From: Mesostigma viride
Taxonomy: Eukaryota; Streptophyta; Mesostigmatophyceae; Mesostigmatales; Mesostigmataceae
Direction: 5' to 3'
Length of the DNA: 64,000 bases
Assembly (NCBI GenBank): GCA_009746045.1
Contig: RPFO01000448.1
Coordinates: 2,534,009 to 2,598,008, forward strand
Shown here in pieces: positions 1 through 10,412 of the stretch (within the stretch, counting starts at the first letter, position 1; each line of letters starts with the position of its first letter). The notes beneath the pieces are model-generated. The model searched no databases. It was not told where the DNA came from and worked only from the letters and a program-made list of their open reading frames with translations. Position numbers and translations under genes: made by a program.

Positions 1-1538
1 CACATGCACAGATCACTACGTAAACTGCCACACGCACAGATCACTGCGTAAACTGCCACACGCACAGATCACTACGTAAACTGCCACACGTACAGATCAC
101 TACGTAAACTGCCACAGGTACAGATCACTGCGTAAACTGCCACACGCACAGATCACTACGTAAACTGCCACAGGTACAGATCACTGCGTAAACTACCACA
201 GGTACAGATCACTGCGTAAACTGCCACAGGTACAGATCACTACGTAAACTGCCACACGCACAGATCACTGCGTAAACTGCCACACGCACAGATCACTGCG
301 TAAACTGCCACAGGTACAGATCACTGCGTAAACTACCACACGCACAGATCACTACGTAAACTGCCACACGCACAGATCACTGCCTAAACTACCACACGCA
401 CAGATCACTGCGTAAACTGCCACAGGTACAGATCACTACGTAAACTGCCACACGTACAGATCACTACGTAAACTGCCACAGGTACAGATCACTACGTAAA
501 CTGCCACAGGTACAGATCACTGCGTAAACTACCACAGGTACAGATCACTGCGTAAACTGCCACAGGTACAGATCACTACGTAAACTGCCACACGCACAGA
601 TCACTACGTAAACTACCACACGCACAGATCACTACCTAAACTACCACACGCACAGATCACTGCGTAAACTGCCACAGGTACAGATCACTGCGTAAACTGC
701 CACACGCACAGATCACTGCGTAAACTACCACACGCACAGATCACTGCGTAAACTGCCACACGCACAGATCACTACGTAAACTGCCACAGGTACAGATCAC
801 TGCGTAAACTGCCACAGGTACAGATCACTACGTAAACTACCACACGCACAGATCACTGCGTAAACTACCACACGCACAGATCACTACGTAAACTGCCACA
901 GGTACAGATCACTGCGTAAACTGCCACACGCACAGATCACTACGTAAACTGCCACAGGTACAGATCACTGCGTAAACTGCCACACGTACAGATCACTACG
1001 TAAACTGCCACAGGTACAGATCACTACGTAAACTACCACACGCACAGATCACTGCGTAAACTACCACACGCACAGATCACTACGTAAACTGCCACAGGTA
1101 CAGATCACTACGTAAACTACCACACGCACAGATCACTGCCTAAACTACCACACGCACAGATCACTGCCTAAACTACCACACGCACAGATCACTACGTAAA
1201 CTGCCACATGTACAGATCACTGCGTAAACTACCACAGGTACAGATCACTACGTAAACTGCCACACGCACAGATCACTACGTAAACTACCACACGCACAGA
1301 TCACTACCTAAACTGCCACACGCACAGATCACTACGTAAACTGCCACAGGTACAGATCACTACGTAAACTACCACACGCACAGATCACTGCGTAAACTGC
1401 CACACGCACAGATCACTACGTAAACTGCCACAGGTACAGATCACTACGTAAACTGCCACAGGTACAGATCACTACGTAAACTACCACAGGTACAGATCAC
1501 TACGTAAACTACCACACGCACAGATCACTACGTAAACT
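1..1538. repeat. 28-bp minisatellite, about 55 copies
   Basis: Head-to-tail copies of a 28-bp unit of the form CACA-(CG/GG/TG)-(C/T)-ACAGATCACT-(A/G)-C-(G/C)-TAAACT-(G/A)-C run from the left edge to a clean end at about 1538, giving roughly 55 copies with no length variants seen. Variation is confined to a few positions that switch between two or three states, while the ACAGATCACT core is invariant. There are no unique spacers, so it is not a CRISPR array. It may lie in an intron of the gene whose last exon is at 2705-3274; that is inference from proximity only. Confidence 0.95.
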
Positions 1539-1740
1539 AAGATACATTTCTTGTTTTTGGTCCATTGGAGTTCCTTCCCACCAAGAGAAACATTTATTTT
1601 ACATTTTTGTGTGCTAGGCTTTATACGGACAGCCTATACCACACCTTCATACTCAGTGCGCATCATTATCAAGTTGGTTATTGTAGCACCATGCTGGGGG
1701 CCCAGCATACTCGAACACAAGGTGTTGCCCCTCTTAGCAG

Positions 1741-1921
1741 CGTGGGTGGGTGGGTGGGTGGGTGGGTGGGTGGGTGGGTGGGTGGGTGGGTGGGTGGGTG
1801 GGTGGGTGGGTGGGTGGGTGGGTGGGTGGGTGGGTGGGTGGGTGGGTGGGTGGGTGGGTGGGTGGGTGGGTGGGTGGGTGGGTGGGTGGGTGGGTGGGTG
1901 GGTGGGTGGGTGGGTGGGTGG
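1741..1921. repeat. (GGGT)n microsatellite
   Basis: About 45 uninterrupted copies of GGGT on the plus strand. Such a G3T run can form G-quadruplexes. All reading frames across it (Gly-Trp-Val or Pro-Thr-His repeats) are artefacts of the repeat. Confidence 0.95.
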
Positions 1922-2704
1922 GAGCTGAAAAGAGGCCTCCCTACGTCCCCTACACCACTCTAAGTACTGACTATCATTCACATTGCGCCACGCAGGCCTG
2001 CCGGCTGGCGCAGGTACAAGGTGTACTGACTGCCCATCACAGTTGCGCCACGCCTGGCGGCTGGCGCAGGTACAAGGTCTAGTGACGTTAGAAGCTACCT
2101 AGGCCTGCACTCCGGAACCACACTCCGCCTCGGCACAAAAAGGGCCGGCCGGTGCAGTACCCTCGTGACAAGCGCTAGTCTTACGCTACCTACGGCAGGT
2201 CGGTCCCCTTTGAGCCCCGTCCACGCATCATATATAAAATGAGCGAAGCTCAACAAATACCATAAAAGAATGCGTAGGGATATCCACGAGACTGGGATGT
2301 TTCTTCTTGACGAAAAGATGAAGTAACTTTGATTTTTAGCTCTTGCGTATCTGGGCGCGTGCCCACAGCGACGCTTTCCTACGCCCCTGGCACCCCCAGG
2401 CGTGCACGTGCAGACCCCACATGCACACACTACCATTTTGGTGGGCATTGGCTTGCGGGTGAACCATGACGCCAGGAATGACATATATCATGGAGACATA
2501 TAAACCACACCCCTGATAGCTCTTTGTCCATGTCCTGATGGTATACCTAACTTATCATTAGCGATCAACCCTTGTAAACACACATGTGAAGCATATCTAG
2601 TAGAGTGAAACAAAGCAACCGCCTGCTGGCGACTCAACACCCCGCCTGCCCTTCCTTTGTGCTCGTTGCATGTGCCCTCCCCGTGCCCTCCCCCCCCCTG
2701 GCAG
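1922..2704. other. Non-coding stretch upstream of LNK-like exon; probable intron
   Basis: No convincing coding sequence. A segment of about 45 bp is duplicated in tandem (about 1982-2030 and 2038-2082; both contain GGCTGGCGCAGGTACAAGGT). The stretch ends in a C-rich pyrimidine tract followed by GCAG at 2701-2704, a good 3' splice site directly before the conserved part of the next exon. I read it as intron, with the acceptor as the main support. Confidence 0.5.
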
Positions 2705-3274
2705 ATGGACACGGGCATGCGACTCAATATCCGCGATAGCCTGCACCGGCTGGCCCACAGCGCCATGGTGCGCGGGGCGGGCAACCGGGCCCTCTACCAG
2801 CGCAGCAACAGCAGCATTGAGCTCAGTGTCCACGGCGCCAGCGGGGTACCCGTGGGGCAGGACCTGCCACGCAATGAGTACACTGATGTGGTCGACCGGA
2901 CGGTGGCCAGCTTGCTCTACCGAAGCCAAGACCGCCCGGGGGGGCCACTCGCGGTGCCCCGGGGGCCAGGGCCCCCCGAAGTCCAGCGGCCGGGCCCTGG
3001 CGGGGCGGGCGGGTTTGCGTTTGGGTTTGGCAGCCCAGTCTCTGGGGACCCAGGGGGGGGCACGCTCATGGGGACACCGGGGTATGGTGGCGGCTTGAGC
3101 AGTTTGCAGTCGAATGGGTACACGACGGACCCGAGTGGTCTGCTGTTCTCTGAGGGAGCCAACGCGGGCAGCGGTGGCGATGGCACGGGCGTGGCTGATG
3201 GCAACGGCGGCAGCGAGGGGAATGCGAGCAACTGCAGCCATGTGCAGGCGACGGGCGCGGGCGGGTTCATGTAG
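2705..3274 (+). CDS. LNK-like protein, C-terminal exon (partial gene)
   Basis: The open frame continues upstream to 2657, but conserved sequence starts right after the CCTGGCAG acceptor, so 2705 is chosen as the exon start. Its first residues include LNIRDSLHRLAHSAM, and about 60 residues later comes DVVDRTVASLLYRS. These match the two hallmark C-terminal motifs of plant LNK proteins (IRDSL-RLA and DRT-A-LLF), which are transcriptional coactivators that work with RVE Myb factors in the circadian clock. The rest is a Gly/Pro/Ser-rich tail of about 120 residues ending in GAGGFM and TAG. Earlier exons are not recognisable in the window. The assignment rests on motif recall, without a database search. 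Confidence 0.65.
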   Translation: MDTGMRLNIRDSLHRLAHSAMVRGAGNRALYQRSNSSIELSVHGASGVPVGQDLPRNEYTDVVDRTVASLLYRSQDRPGGPLAVPRGPGPPEVQRPGPGGAGGFAFGFGSPVSGDPGGGTLMGTPGYGGGLSSLQSNGYTTDPSGLLFSEGANAGSGGDGTGVADGNGGSEGNASNCSHVQATGAGGFM

Positions 3275-3435
3275 CCGAGCTGTGGCTTGGGATTATGTTG
3301 AAGTCATGGGTGTAGAGCGTGCAAACGCTGCAGGCTGTGTCGCGATTTTTTGCGCCGGCATGGCAGCCGGTTGCATCCAGTATGGTGGGGGATTGTCTAT
3401 CTTCGTGCCACGGTCATATGGCATGTGATAGGATG

Positions 3436-3441
3436 AATAAA
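3436..3441 (+). other. AATAAA polyadenylation signal candidate
   Basis: AATAAA lies about 160 bp after the stop codon of the LNK-like exon in the same orientation, a sensible 3'UTR length. Chlorophyte algae mostly use TGTAA, so AATAAA fits a streptophyte-type signal, but one hexamer proves little. Confidence 0.35.
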
Positions 3442-4066
3442 GTACACAACGCCTTTCTTTGTCCAAGTACTGCTAGCCTGTCGGGCAGCCTGGTATCTGC
3501 ACGACGTACTGCTGGCTTGCAACATGACTGTGCATTGGGTTCCAGGGTAGCAACATTCCCATGCACTAGTCTTCTTAATGGGATGATGCCTCGTATTGAG
3601 GACAAGGGCTGCTTTGGGGATTGGGACAATCATTTGTTCAGGCCCCTGCTTAGCTATGCTATCTTCACTTCTAGGTGACTCTTATGGATGTTGACTATTT
3701 CGTGCATTGGTTCTCAGTGAGACGGGCTGTAAGTAGAATTTCAGCAAGGAAAGCTTCGGTGGCAGATGTGGGCAATATCTTCAAGGGCCCAGATGGCTAG
3801 CTGTTTGAACAAACTCCTGTACGCGATTATCAACTGTGATTGGATGTTTTGGCTAACACAACATTTATTTATTGATTTTGAATCTGAAAGGCACTTTTTG
3901 ATTTCGCATAGATCTTTTGTGTGGCCATCAATGCAGTTAGACCTTAATACCTCCCAGGTCAGGAACCATGTGTCCGGATGATCTCATACACTCTCAAAAG
4001 CTTCATCCCTCTGTGTTTGGGCTCGGTAGATGGGATTAGCTTCCATGTCTCCCCTGCATCCTAAGT

Positions 4067-4200
4067 AAGTTTACAAGTACTTGCGTGTCATGCGCATGGG
4101 CATGCCACGTACGGAGTACTATATGCAAATCTCATTAGAAAAACATCTACCCGAAAGTTACAATGATCTGCATCATGCCCATGCAACCATATATAGTCAC
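4067..4200 (+). repeat. Dispersed repeat, copy 1
   Basis: Begins with AAGTAAGT and continues ACTTGCGTGTCATGCGCA, GGCATGCCACG, GGAGTACTAT, TCTCATTAGAAAAA and a CTGCATCAT motif. The same order of blocks recurs at 40085-40215. The first 20-25 bp recur weakly at 59330-59365. Class unknown. Confidence 0.7.
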
Positions 4201-4358
4201 TGCATCCAATATGATGACATTGTACGGGACTGCTAGACGCAAATTGGGTTCTTACAGTGGCTGGAGGGTTTCACCAAAGCCAGAGAGGCCGAATTGGTCA
4301 CTCATGATACACATAGTCCTTCACACACACCACCTGTCACACTGCCAGCAGGGGCCAG

Positions 4359-4399
4359 AATTAATTAATTAATTAATAGACACGTGACTGCGTCACGTG
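4359..4399 (-). other. LINE 3' terminus: hairpin plus (TTAA)n tail
   Basis: On the minus strand the LINE 3'UTR ends with a perfect 8-bp stem and 3-nt loop, CACGTGAC-GCA-GTCACGTG (4381-4399). It is followed within 4 nt by about 19 bp of (TTAA)n (4359-4377). It has the same architecture as the other retroelement ends here, with a different stem sequence. Confidence 0.7.
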
Positions 4400-6086
4400 A
4401 GCAGAAGTCCTCAGTGGGAGGGGAACATGGGATGGAATGGATGGTATAAGCTATCTAGGTCCTAGTTACAGGGGTGTGGGCACCGCGGCCCGAATCGCTA
4501 TGAATGCCATACTTGGTCACACGCGGAGCCCCCACAGGCTTGGGGATGGTCTCCTTCATCACTACTTGCCATCTATCCTTGCGCACCATCTGCCTCCATA
4601 TTACAGACAAACCAGGAGGCTGCCCGGGGGTGAGCCCGTCACGTCTAGTGTAGCACATGTCCATGCCAAGTCTATCACGAAATGTCCACGGGTGGCGGCC
4701 CTGCCGCGCGCGGCCGGGGGCACGCCAGGTTAGGACATATCGCCCAGGCTGGGCGGGCTTGGTGCCAGCTAGTCTATGTGAGGTATCTACCTCAGGATCT
4801 GTGCGGGCCAGGTGCCCGGCTAGGCCCAGGCGCCTGTGCCTAATAATGTGGGAAACATAGGGCAAATCAGTGTACAAATCCTCATTACTAATGTGCAAAC
4901 CAAAGGGGATGCTAAGGGCCTTGCGCAGCATCTTGGTGACGGCGCCGTCGAGTCGTTGCTCCAGCTCCTGCGTCAGTGCCCACGTCTCGGCACCGTAGGT
5001 CAGGATCGTCAGAATGACGACCTTGAAGAGGTCACGCTTGACGATCCGGGGTAGGGCGGGGTTGCTCCACCAGCGGCGGTGGTCATGGAGGTGCGCCCAC
5101 GCCATGCCGATCCGTGTCGTCATGTCGCCCTCGCAGTCGGGAAGCCAACTGCCGAGCAGCTTGAAGCGGCCTGAAGGAGGGTAGTTGACATCGGCATCGT
5201 CTAAGAGGCGGAGTGTGGGTGGGGGCCCTGAAATGCCGAGGGCCAGGGCCTCCGTTTTGGGGCTGATTTCTAGACCAACCGCCCGAGCCTCGAGCGCCAG
5301 GCAGTCCAGCCAAAGTTGCATGGGCAGACTCCGGCTTCTCGATGAGCTTGATGTCGTCGGCATAAATGAGGTCAGCTAGTAAATTCTGCTTGTTAGTCGG
5401 CCCCCCTTCCCCAAGCTCGTTCGTGATCGCTAGGCCAGGGGCACGGCCTGCAATGCTAGCAAAGCGAGCACGTGCCTGGCGCATAACATAATCCACTACA
5501 ATAATAACACAGGTACGTGGCGACAGGACGCAACCCTGCCAGACGCCGGTCTGCAGTGGGCATGGCTGGGTAATGCCGTGTTGAGTGCGCACCGAAGTGG
5601 TCGACCCCTCATACAGCGTGCGGATGACGGTAATCAGGGGAGTGGGGACGCGAGCGCGAGCAAGTACAGCCCATAATAGAGCGTCCCAGAGGACAGAATC
5701 AAAAGCCTTGATGAAGTCGACGAAGATCAGGATGGCGGGAAACTCACCAGGTTGCAGGAGAGCGATTTCCTCGAAGAGGCGACGCGCGACGAAGATGGCC
5801 GTGACAGTGTCGCGCCCAGGACGGAAGCCCATTTGACTTTCCCCAAGGTGACAGTCGAGAGCAGAACGAAGGCGGTTGAGGATCATGCGCATGAACAACT
5901 TGAGTGCGGCGCTCTGGATGCAGACTCCTCTGTAGTTGGCGGGGTCGTCAGGGGAACCTTTTTTTGTACAGCATAATACGGTAGCTGTGCTGGGCACCAC
6001 TCAGGAATCGGCGGCGCGTCGGCAAGCAGGATCCGGTTGCAGACGTCAAGCAGGAACCCCGTGAGCGCCGTCAGCTTAATCACCGG
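4400..6086 (-). pseudogene. LINE reverse transcriptase (APE-type non-LTR element), decayed
   Basis: Minus-strand RT of a non-LTR retrotransposon, continuous with the fragments at 6359-7104 and 29286-29861. Visible RT blocks in order: VIKLTALTGFLLDVCNRILLAD (upstream thumb-side block, 6086-6020), NYRGVCIQSAALK and GESQMGFRPGRDTV, motif A FVDFIKAFDSV (about 5690-5725), motif B TGVWQGCVLSP, and catalytic YADD (about 5353-5364). Downstream come GLEISPKTEAL, FKLLGSWL and TYGAETWAL, which close the RT and connection region. At least two frameshifts (near 5970-6000 and 5325-5340) break the frame. The C-terminus runs into KPVGAPR near 4520. The 3'UTR then runs to the tail at 4359. Confidence 0.9.
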
Positions 6087-6347
6087 TTGCTGATTACTGT
6101 TCAGATTACTTGCCCACGCTCCTTGCTATGATATGCTCACATGGGTCTTATTGCACCCACAGTTTGCCGGATCGTTAGCCTGTCCTTTTCGCTAGCCGCG
6201 CCCGATTGCAGCTGTGGCATGCCTTTGGCATGAAGGAGACTGGGGGTCTCTGCCCTTTCTCCTGTAGTGCACACACAGGGATTAAAAGCACTTCGGTGCT
6301 CCGTGACTCCCCAACGGGAGCACGAGTTTAATTAATTAATTAATTAA
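6087..6347 (+). mobile_element. SINE-like element with type-II 3' end and (TTAA)n tail
   Basis: A 261-bp insertion in the LINE RT, flanked by a perfect 11-bp target duplication TTAATCACCGG (6076-6086 and 6348-6358). Removing it restores the RT frame (PAPVIKLTAL). It contains GATTACTTGCCCACGCT, GGTCTTATTGCACCC, GGCATGAAGGAGACTGGGG and ends in GTGCTCC-loop-GGGAGCAC followed by (TTAA)n. The same 245-bp module is the 3' end of the ORF1-only copies ending at 52716 and 54773. It may therefore be a 5'-truncated copy of those rather than an independent SINE. No Pol III A/B boxes are convincing. Confidence 0.85.
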
Positions 6348-6358
6348 TTAATCACCGG

Positions 6359-7104
6359 GGCTGGGAGCTGGTCAGGTCCAACGGCGGCATAGAAGCGGAG
6401 TTGCTTGGCGGCGGACGTGCTCAGCTGAGCTCGAGCTCGGTGAACGGCGGGAGCTGGTTGGGGTCGGCCAGGGGTTCCGTCACGGGGCTGGGTACGTGTA
6501 GTCCTGCTCAGCAGCGCGGCGGGCGGCGTGCCGCGGCGCAGGGACGTCCGCAGGCGCTACTGCCAGGCGTGCGGCCGCCAGAGGGCCAAGCGGCGGAGGC
6601 GGCGGGGGGGCGCCGAGCAGCCGGGACTGGGAGGAATACCACTGGTCGAGCTGCTGCTGCGGTGAGCCATCTGGAGAGCGTCCCCGGCGCCGGCTGCGCG
6701 CCGCCGGCGAGCCGTTGGGCGTGACGCAGGCGGGTCCAGGCGTACTTGCCGTGCTGGTCCTTGAGGTGGGCGAAGTACTCGCGGACATGAAGGTCCTCCT
6801 ACTCGATCCTTGGTCGCCTGCCGGATGGCCGAGTGGTAATCGGCTTTGAGGCGGGCGTAGCGGGCGGGGTCGCTGCTGTCGCGCAGGGCTTGCCGGGCCT
6901 GGATGACGGCGGGGAGCCGGTGCAGGCTGGTGAAGCGGGGCGGGCGGCGGGGGGGGCAGCAGGGCCCCGGCCGCGGGCAGCTTGTCAGCGAGGTGCCGAA
7001 GGGCCGATGCCGGGCCGGCAGCGAACAGCTAGGCGTGGCTGGCCGGGATGTCCAGCGCGTCGACGAACGCCTCTGCCGCGCGCTTGTGGGCGCGTTTTTC
7101 AGGG
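6359..7104 (-). pseudogene. LINE endonuclease-RT linker fragment
   Basis: The minus strand encodes the linker between endonuclease and RT: EKRAHKRAAEAFVDALDIP next to the LTR element, then an in-frame TAG, QARQALRDSSDPARYARL, and LDQWYSSQSRLLGAPPPPPP before the RT. The last block aligns with LDRWLAHNVSLTGGARAPP in the LINE at 54811 and LEIWFSSQAKLSGAPGPPPP in the LINE at 41700. The LTR retrotransposon at 7110-29285 interrupts it. The reading frame is contiguous with 29286 across that insertion. Confidence 0.8.
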
Positions 7105-7109
7105 AAGTC

Positions 7110-7682
7110 TGTTACGCCGCGGATATCTACCTCCGCCTCTACCTCTAATGGGCCTGATACTACCTAAACTAGTCAGGCCTCCTCTACTTAACCCTCTGGC
7201 GAAAGACGAACGTGACGGAGCTGATCTCAATGCATTAACGTAAGTGTTACTATAATACGCCATACAACCATTTATCAAAACCCGTTTACTCCAGGAATAG
7301 AGGAAGGAAACACAACTACACTGCCGTGACCCAAGCCTATATGTGTTAATTCATTTAACACACGCCGAGTGCACACACAAAGGGTAGGACACGCATAAAT
7401 GGTCACCAACGGTCCAACACGCTCGGGCCGACATGGCCCTCGCCTACAGATGCACGCTGGTCCACTACATCTACTGATGCACGCTGGTCCACTACATTCT
7501 ACCACAGGATAAGGACCACTAGTAAAGTACGCGGCGCGGCGCCCAACGGCACCCAATGTACCACAGTACTGTTACGAGGACAATAATGTCCCGGTAGGAG
7601 CCTAAACGTAAACCTAGGGACAACCGAGGCAAAAGACCTAATTTACGTCCGTAACTACAACGAATTGTTACGCGACGTAACA
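7110..7682 (-). repeat. 3' LTR of gypsy element
   Basis: 573 bp, starting TGTTACG and ending CGTAACA. Almost identical to 28711-29285: a G/A difference in CCTCC(G/A)CCTCT, an A/G difference in ACT(A/G)GTCAG, and TA missing near 7527. Preceded in element orientation by the polypurine tract. Confidence 0.95.
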
Positions 7683-7693
7683 CCTCCCCCCCC
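7683..7693 (-). promoter_or_regulatory. Polypurine tract
   Basis: On the minus strand GGGGGGGGAGG lies directly against the 3' LTR. This is the expected plus-strand priming site for reverse transcription. Confidence 0.85.
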
Positions 7694-8050
7694 ACAAAGG
7701 TAGGGAGCCCTCTCCCTACGCACAGGGAGGAAAACAAGGGGTAGGAAACCTAATGCACCCAGCACACACTAACACAGTCAGCAGGCCATCCAAGATACAA
7801 GGCACCAATAGTTCACACGGTCTCCACCACCACGCCTGGAGGTGTAGGGTTAGCCAGCACCAAGCCTGGTGGTAGGTTCCCCTAACTGCCTGGAACAAAG
7901 TCCTTGCCGGGGGGAACGGCACTGGGCAGGACACACAGAGTAAACCATCAGCACCAAGGACCAAGAACGACCAGTCAACTGGCCAGAACATGAGGGCGAC
8001 TCTACATACCGGAGGGACAACACCCTCAGGTCGGGCCTAAGGCCCTCTAT
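7694..8050 (-). other. Element 3' untranslated segment
   Basis: Between the ORF3 stop and the polypurine tract. An open frame exists at 7716-7991 (Trp/Cys/Leu-rich) but shows no domain and looks like chance. No gene called. Confidence 0.5.
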
Positions 8051-10336
8051 CTAATGGCCATCCGTCTGGTAGGTACCACGGGAGGCCAGCAGGACATCCA
8101 GGTAAGCCTGGTAGTGAGACACATCCTCAGCATTGTCGTGCCTATCTACAGTGAGGAAAACATCGGCCCACACGCCGTCAGGGAAAAGTCCCAGGAAGGC
8201 CCAGTAGTACCTATGCTGTGTAAGAACGACCTGGCCCCGGGCCCAGTCCAGGAAACCGCAGGCAAAGAGGCGTAGGAAAGGCTCTACCGCGATCAGGCAG
8301 AGAGCCCGAAGGAGCAGGCGATGTACCGGATCCGAGGGCGCATACCCGTCGGGAAAAACAGATCTACCAGGGGCTCCACGTTGGACGGCCACAACCGGAT
8401 GTGCCGAATCTCGCGGGAACGCCACCGGCGGGCACACTGTCGCGACCCGAACGTCTCAAGGTAGTCGCTAGCCCGGGGAGGAGGATGACCCCGAGAGTCC
8501 AAACCCTGGCCCGGGATGGGCGCTGGACGACGGGCATCCCACTCTAGGATGGGCTGAAGGACGGTGCTGTACGTGGCACCCGGCACCGCAGGAAAATCTA
8601 CCGTAAGAGCATCTGAGGCCATAATGCCCAGAGGCGGAGGGTAGGCCCACTGGAACCCGCCGTAGGTGTCCAAGTCATTGTGGCGCGCGCCCAGCGGTAC
8701 AGGACGCGCCGAACCAGGATCTCACCCTGGAACACCGGATCAGCCAAAATAACCATGTCGAAAGGAGGCCGATCAGTCTCAACTGGTAGGTTACGGTCCC
8801 GCGGCGCCCGACACACCTGGGAGAACCCGTAGGACATGGGCGAAATGGCCAGCTCGGCGGAGGCGCGCGGCAGGTCACACTGGCGGCAAGCGAGCGCAGA
8901 CATACCATACCCGAAGACAGGCGTGTCGCGCGACTCCGGAGTCGCATGCACCACAGAAGGGGCCCGATCCCGATCGCCCTCTGACAACTCCCGAAGGGAA
9001 TCGGCAGCGCGGGTGGCGCGCGGGTCAGAGCCACTGGACCGAACAACCGCAGCCAAAGACCGCGGGGCCGAAGGGGCAGGGGCCGACGAAGGGGTAGGAA
9101 CCGGCACAGGCGCAGAAGGTGCCGGTACAACAGGGGGCCGCGTCGGACCCGAGGCCGCAGGGGGTCGCGACGGACCCGCCTCCGCAACTGGCGCGCCGGT
9201 CTCTGGGGGTGGAGCACCACCAGGCCACATGTTGAAAATAGGACCCGTGGGGACAGGCAATCCGGCATACGACTGGTTACCGTCCAAGCTCCAGTCAGGC
9301 ACCGGGATCCTCTGCGGAGGACCGCCCTCCCAAAGCCTGGGAAGACCGCCCGGGTCGCTGAAGAAACCCCGCGAGGGCGGCGCTGACGTGGTGGGCGGCT
9401 CGGACGCGGCGGCGGCGGGCGCTGCCACTGGGACGGCGGACTCGCGCCGAGGCGCAGGTACGTCAGTAGCAGGCGCAGCGGTAGCCGAAGGCGTAGGAGC
9501 TGCAGCACCAGAGGGAACCGTAGACGCCGAGGCGACCGAAGGGGAAGGGGGCACAGCTGCAACAGACACCCCACCTGGCGTGGCTGGAGCGTGCGCCTGG
9601 GCCGCCATGAAGGCCCCGAAGGCCGCCGTCAGGGACTGGATCTGCGCCTGCATCGCAGAAACTGTCGCCGCAAGAGGATCAGGCTCACGACCAGAGCCCG
9701 AAGGGGTAGGCTCCACCGATGCGCACAGGACCGACCTCGGTGAAGACGGGACAGGGGAAGGCGCCGACACTGAAGAGGAGGACGCCGCAGGGGAGGCCGA
9801 ATACTCAGGGGAATACTGCGCCTCTACCGGCGCGTCCGTAGGGGTAGGGTCGCCAAATCCTACACCCGCGTTCTGGTCTGCTATCTCCATAAACTCTACG
9901 GCCCGTAACAGGTCGCAGGGGTTCTCATCCAGCTCCGCATCACCCTCGGCAGGAAGCCAGGGGAACACATCCCGTAGGCAGGAGCGGCCCACAGGGGTAG
10001 AAAGGTAGGAAAACACCCTGGGGCACTGGAGAATCGCAGCTATCTGTCCCAGGGCTGGACAGCTGGAGCCACATTCTAGCAAACAGTGGCCGGCATCGTC
10101 AAATCCGTGCAAAACAAGCTGATGCGGTTCAGCAGGGGAAGGACCGTACCACGTGACCCCGAAGAGAGCCGCCCGGACTATGCCCGCATGCTGGGCCTGG
10201 AGGGCCGGATGCACGACGCCACCCGGGAAACTAGACCGTGAACCCAACGACCCGGAAGGGCCTCGAAGTACAGCTCAGGGTCCGGTAGGGGCAGGGACGG
10301 CAGCGGGCTCTCAGCCGGAGGGGTAGGCTCTGACAT
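8051..10336 (-). pseudogene. ORF3: extra ORF downstream of integrase, unknown function (frameshifted)
   Basis: Starts at MSEPTPPAES (ATG at 10336), 77 bp after the integrase stop. Three frame changes (about 10245-10300, 8620-8670, 8330-8360) split a protein of about 750 residues. The N-terminal ~150 residues look globular (LVLHGFDDAGHCLLECGSSC, LRDVFPWLPAEG). A disordered Pro/Ala/Ser region follows, with a short helical stretch (LAATVSAMQAQIQSLTAAF). A globular C-terminus contains YLETFGSRQCARRWRSREI, RHIRLWPSNVEPLVDLFFP and QHRYYWAFLGLFPDGVWAD. There is no signal peptide or transmembrane anchor, so it is not env-like. The region is visibly much more GC-rich than gag-pol, suggesting captured sequence. 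It could be a second gag-like or silencing-related protein; function unknown. Confidence 0.6.
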
Positions 10337-10412
10337 GACGGCTGCGGAGGGGAGGGGACAACCAACCACCCGTCGACAGCAGACATAACATAAGAGAGGA
10401 GAAGGCCTACAA

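Larger units (their letters stand above)
3275..4358. other. 3'UTR and intergenic sequence
   Basis: No gene seen. The first part is presumably the 3'UTR of the LNK-like gene. It contains a dispersed repeat at about 4067-4200, listed separately. The rest appears unique. Confidence 0.6.

Noticed and set aside
1-1538. CRISPR-like appearance of regular short repeats
   Set aside because: No spacers between units and eukaryotic context; a plain minisatellite.
1551-2082. Long open frames on both strands of Gly-Trp-Val and Pro-Thr-His repeats
   Set aside because: They exist only because (GGGT)n has no stop codons in several frames; no unique coding sequence supports them.
8836-10008. 390-codon plus-strand open frame antisense to ORF3
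   Set aside because: Ala/Gly/Pro-rich mirror of the GC-rich minus-strand ORF3. The minus frame has better domain-like ends and the element's orientation.
7694-10336. ORF3 as a retroviral envelope gene
   Set aside because: Position fits, but there is no signal peptide, cleavage site or transmembrane anchor.
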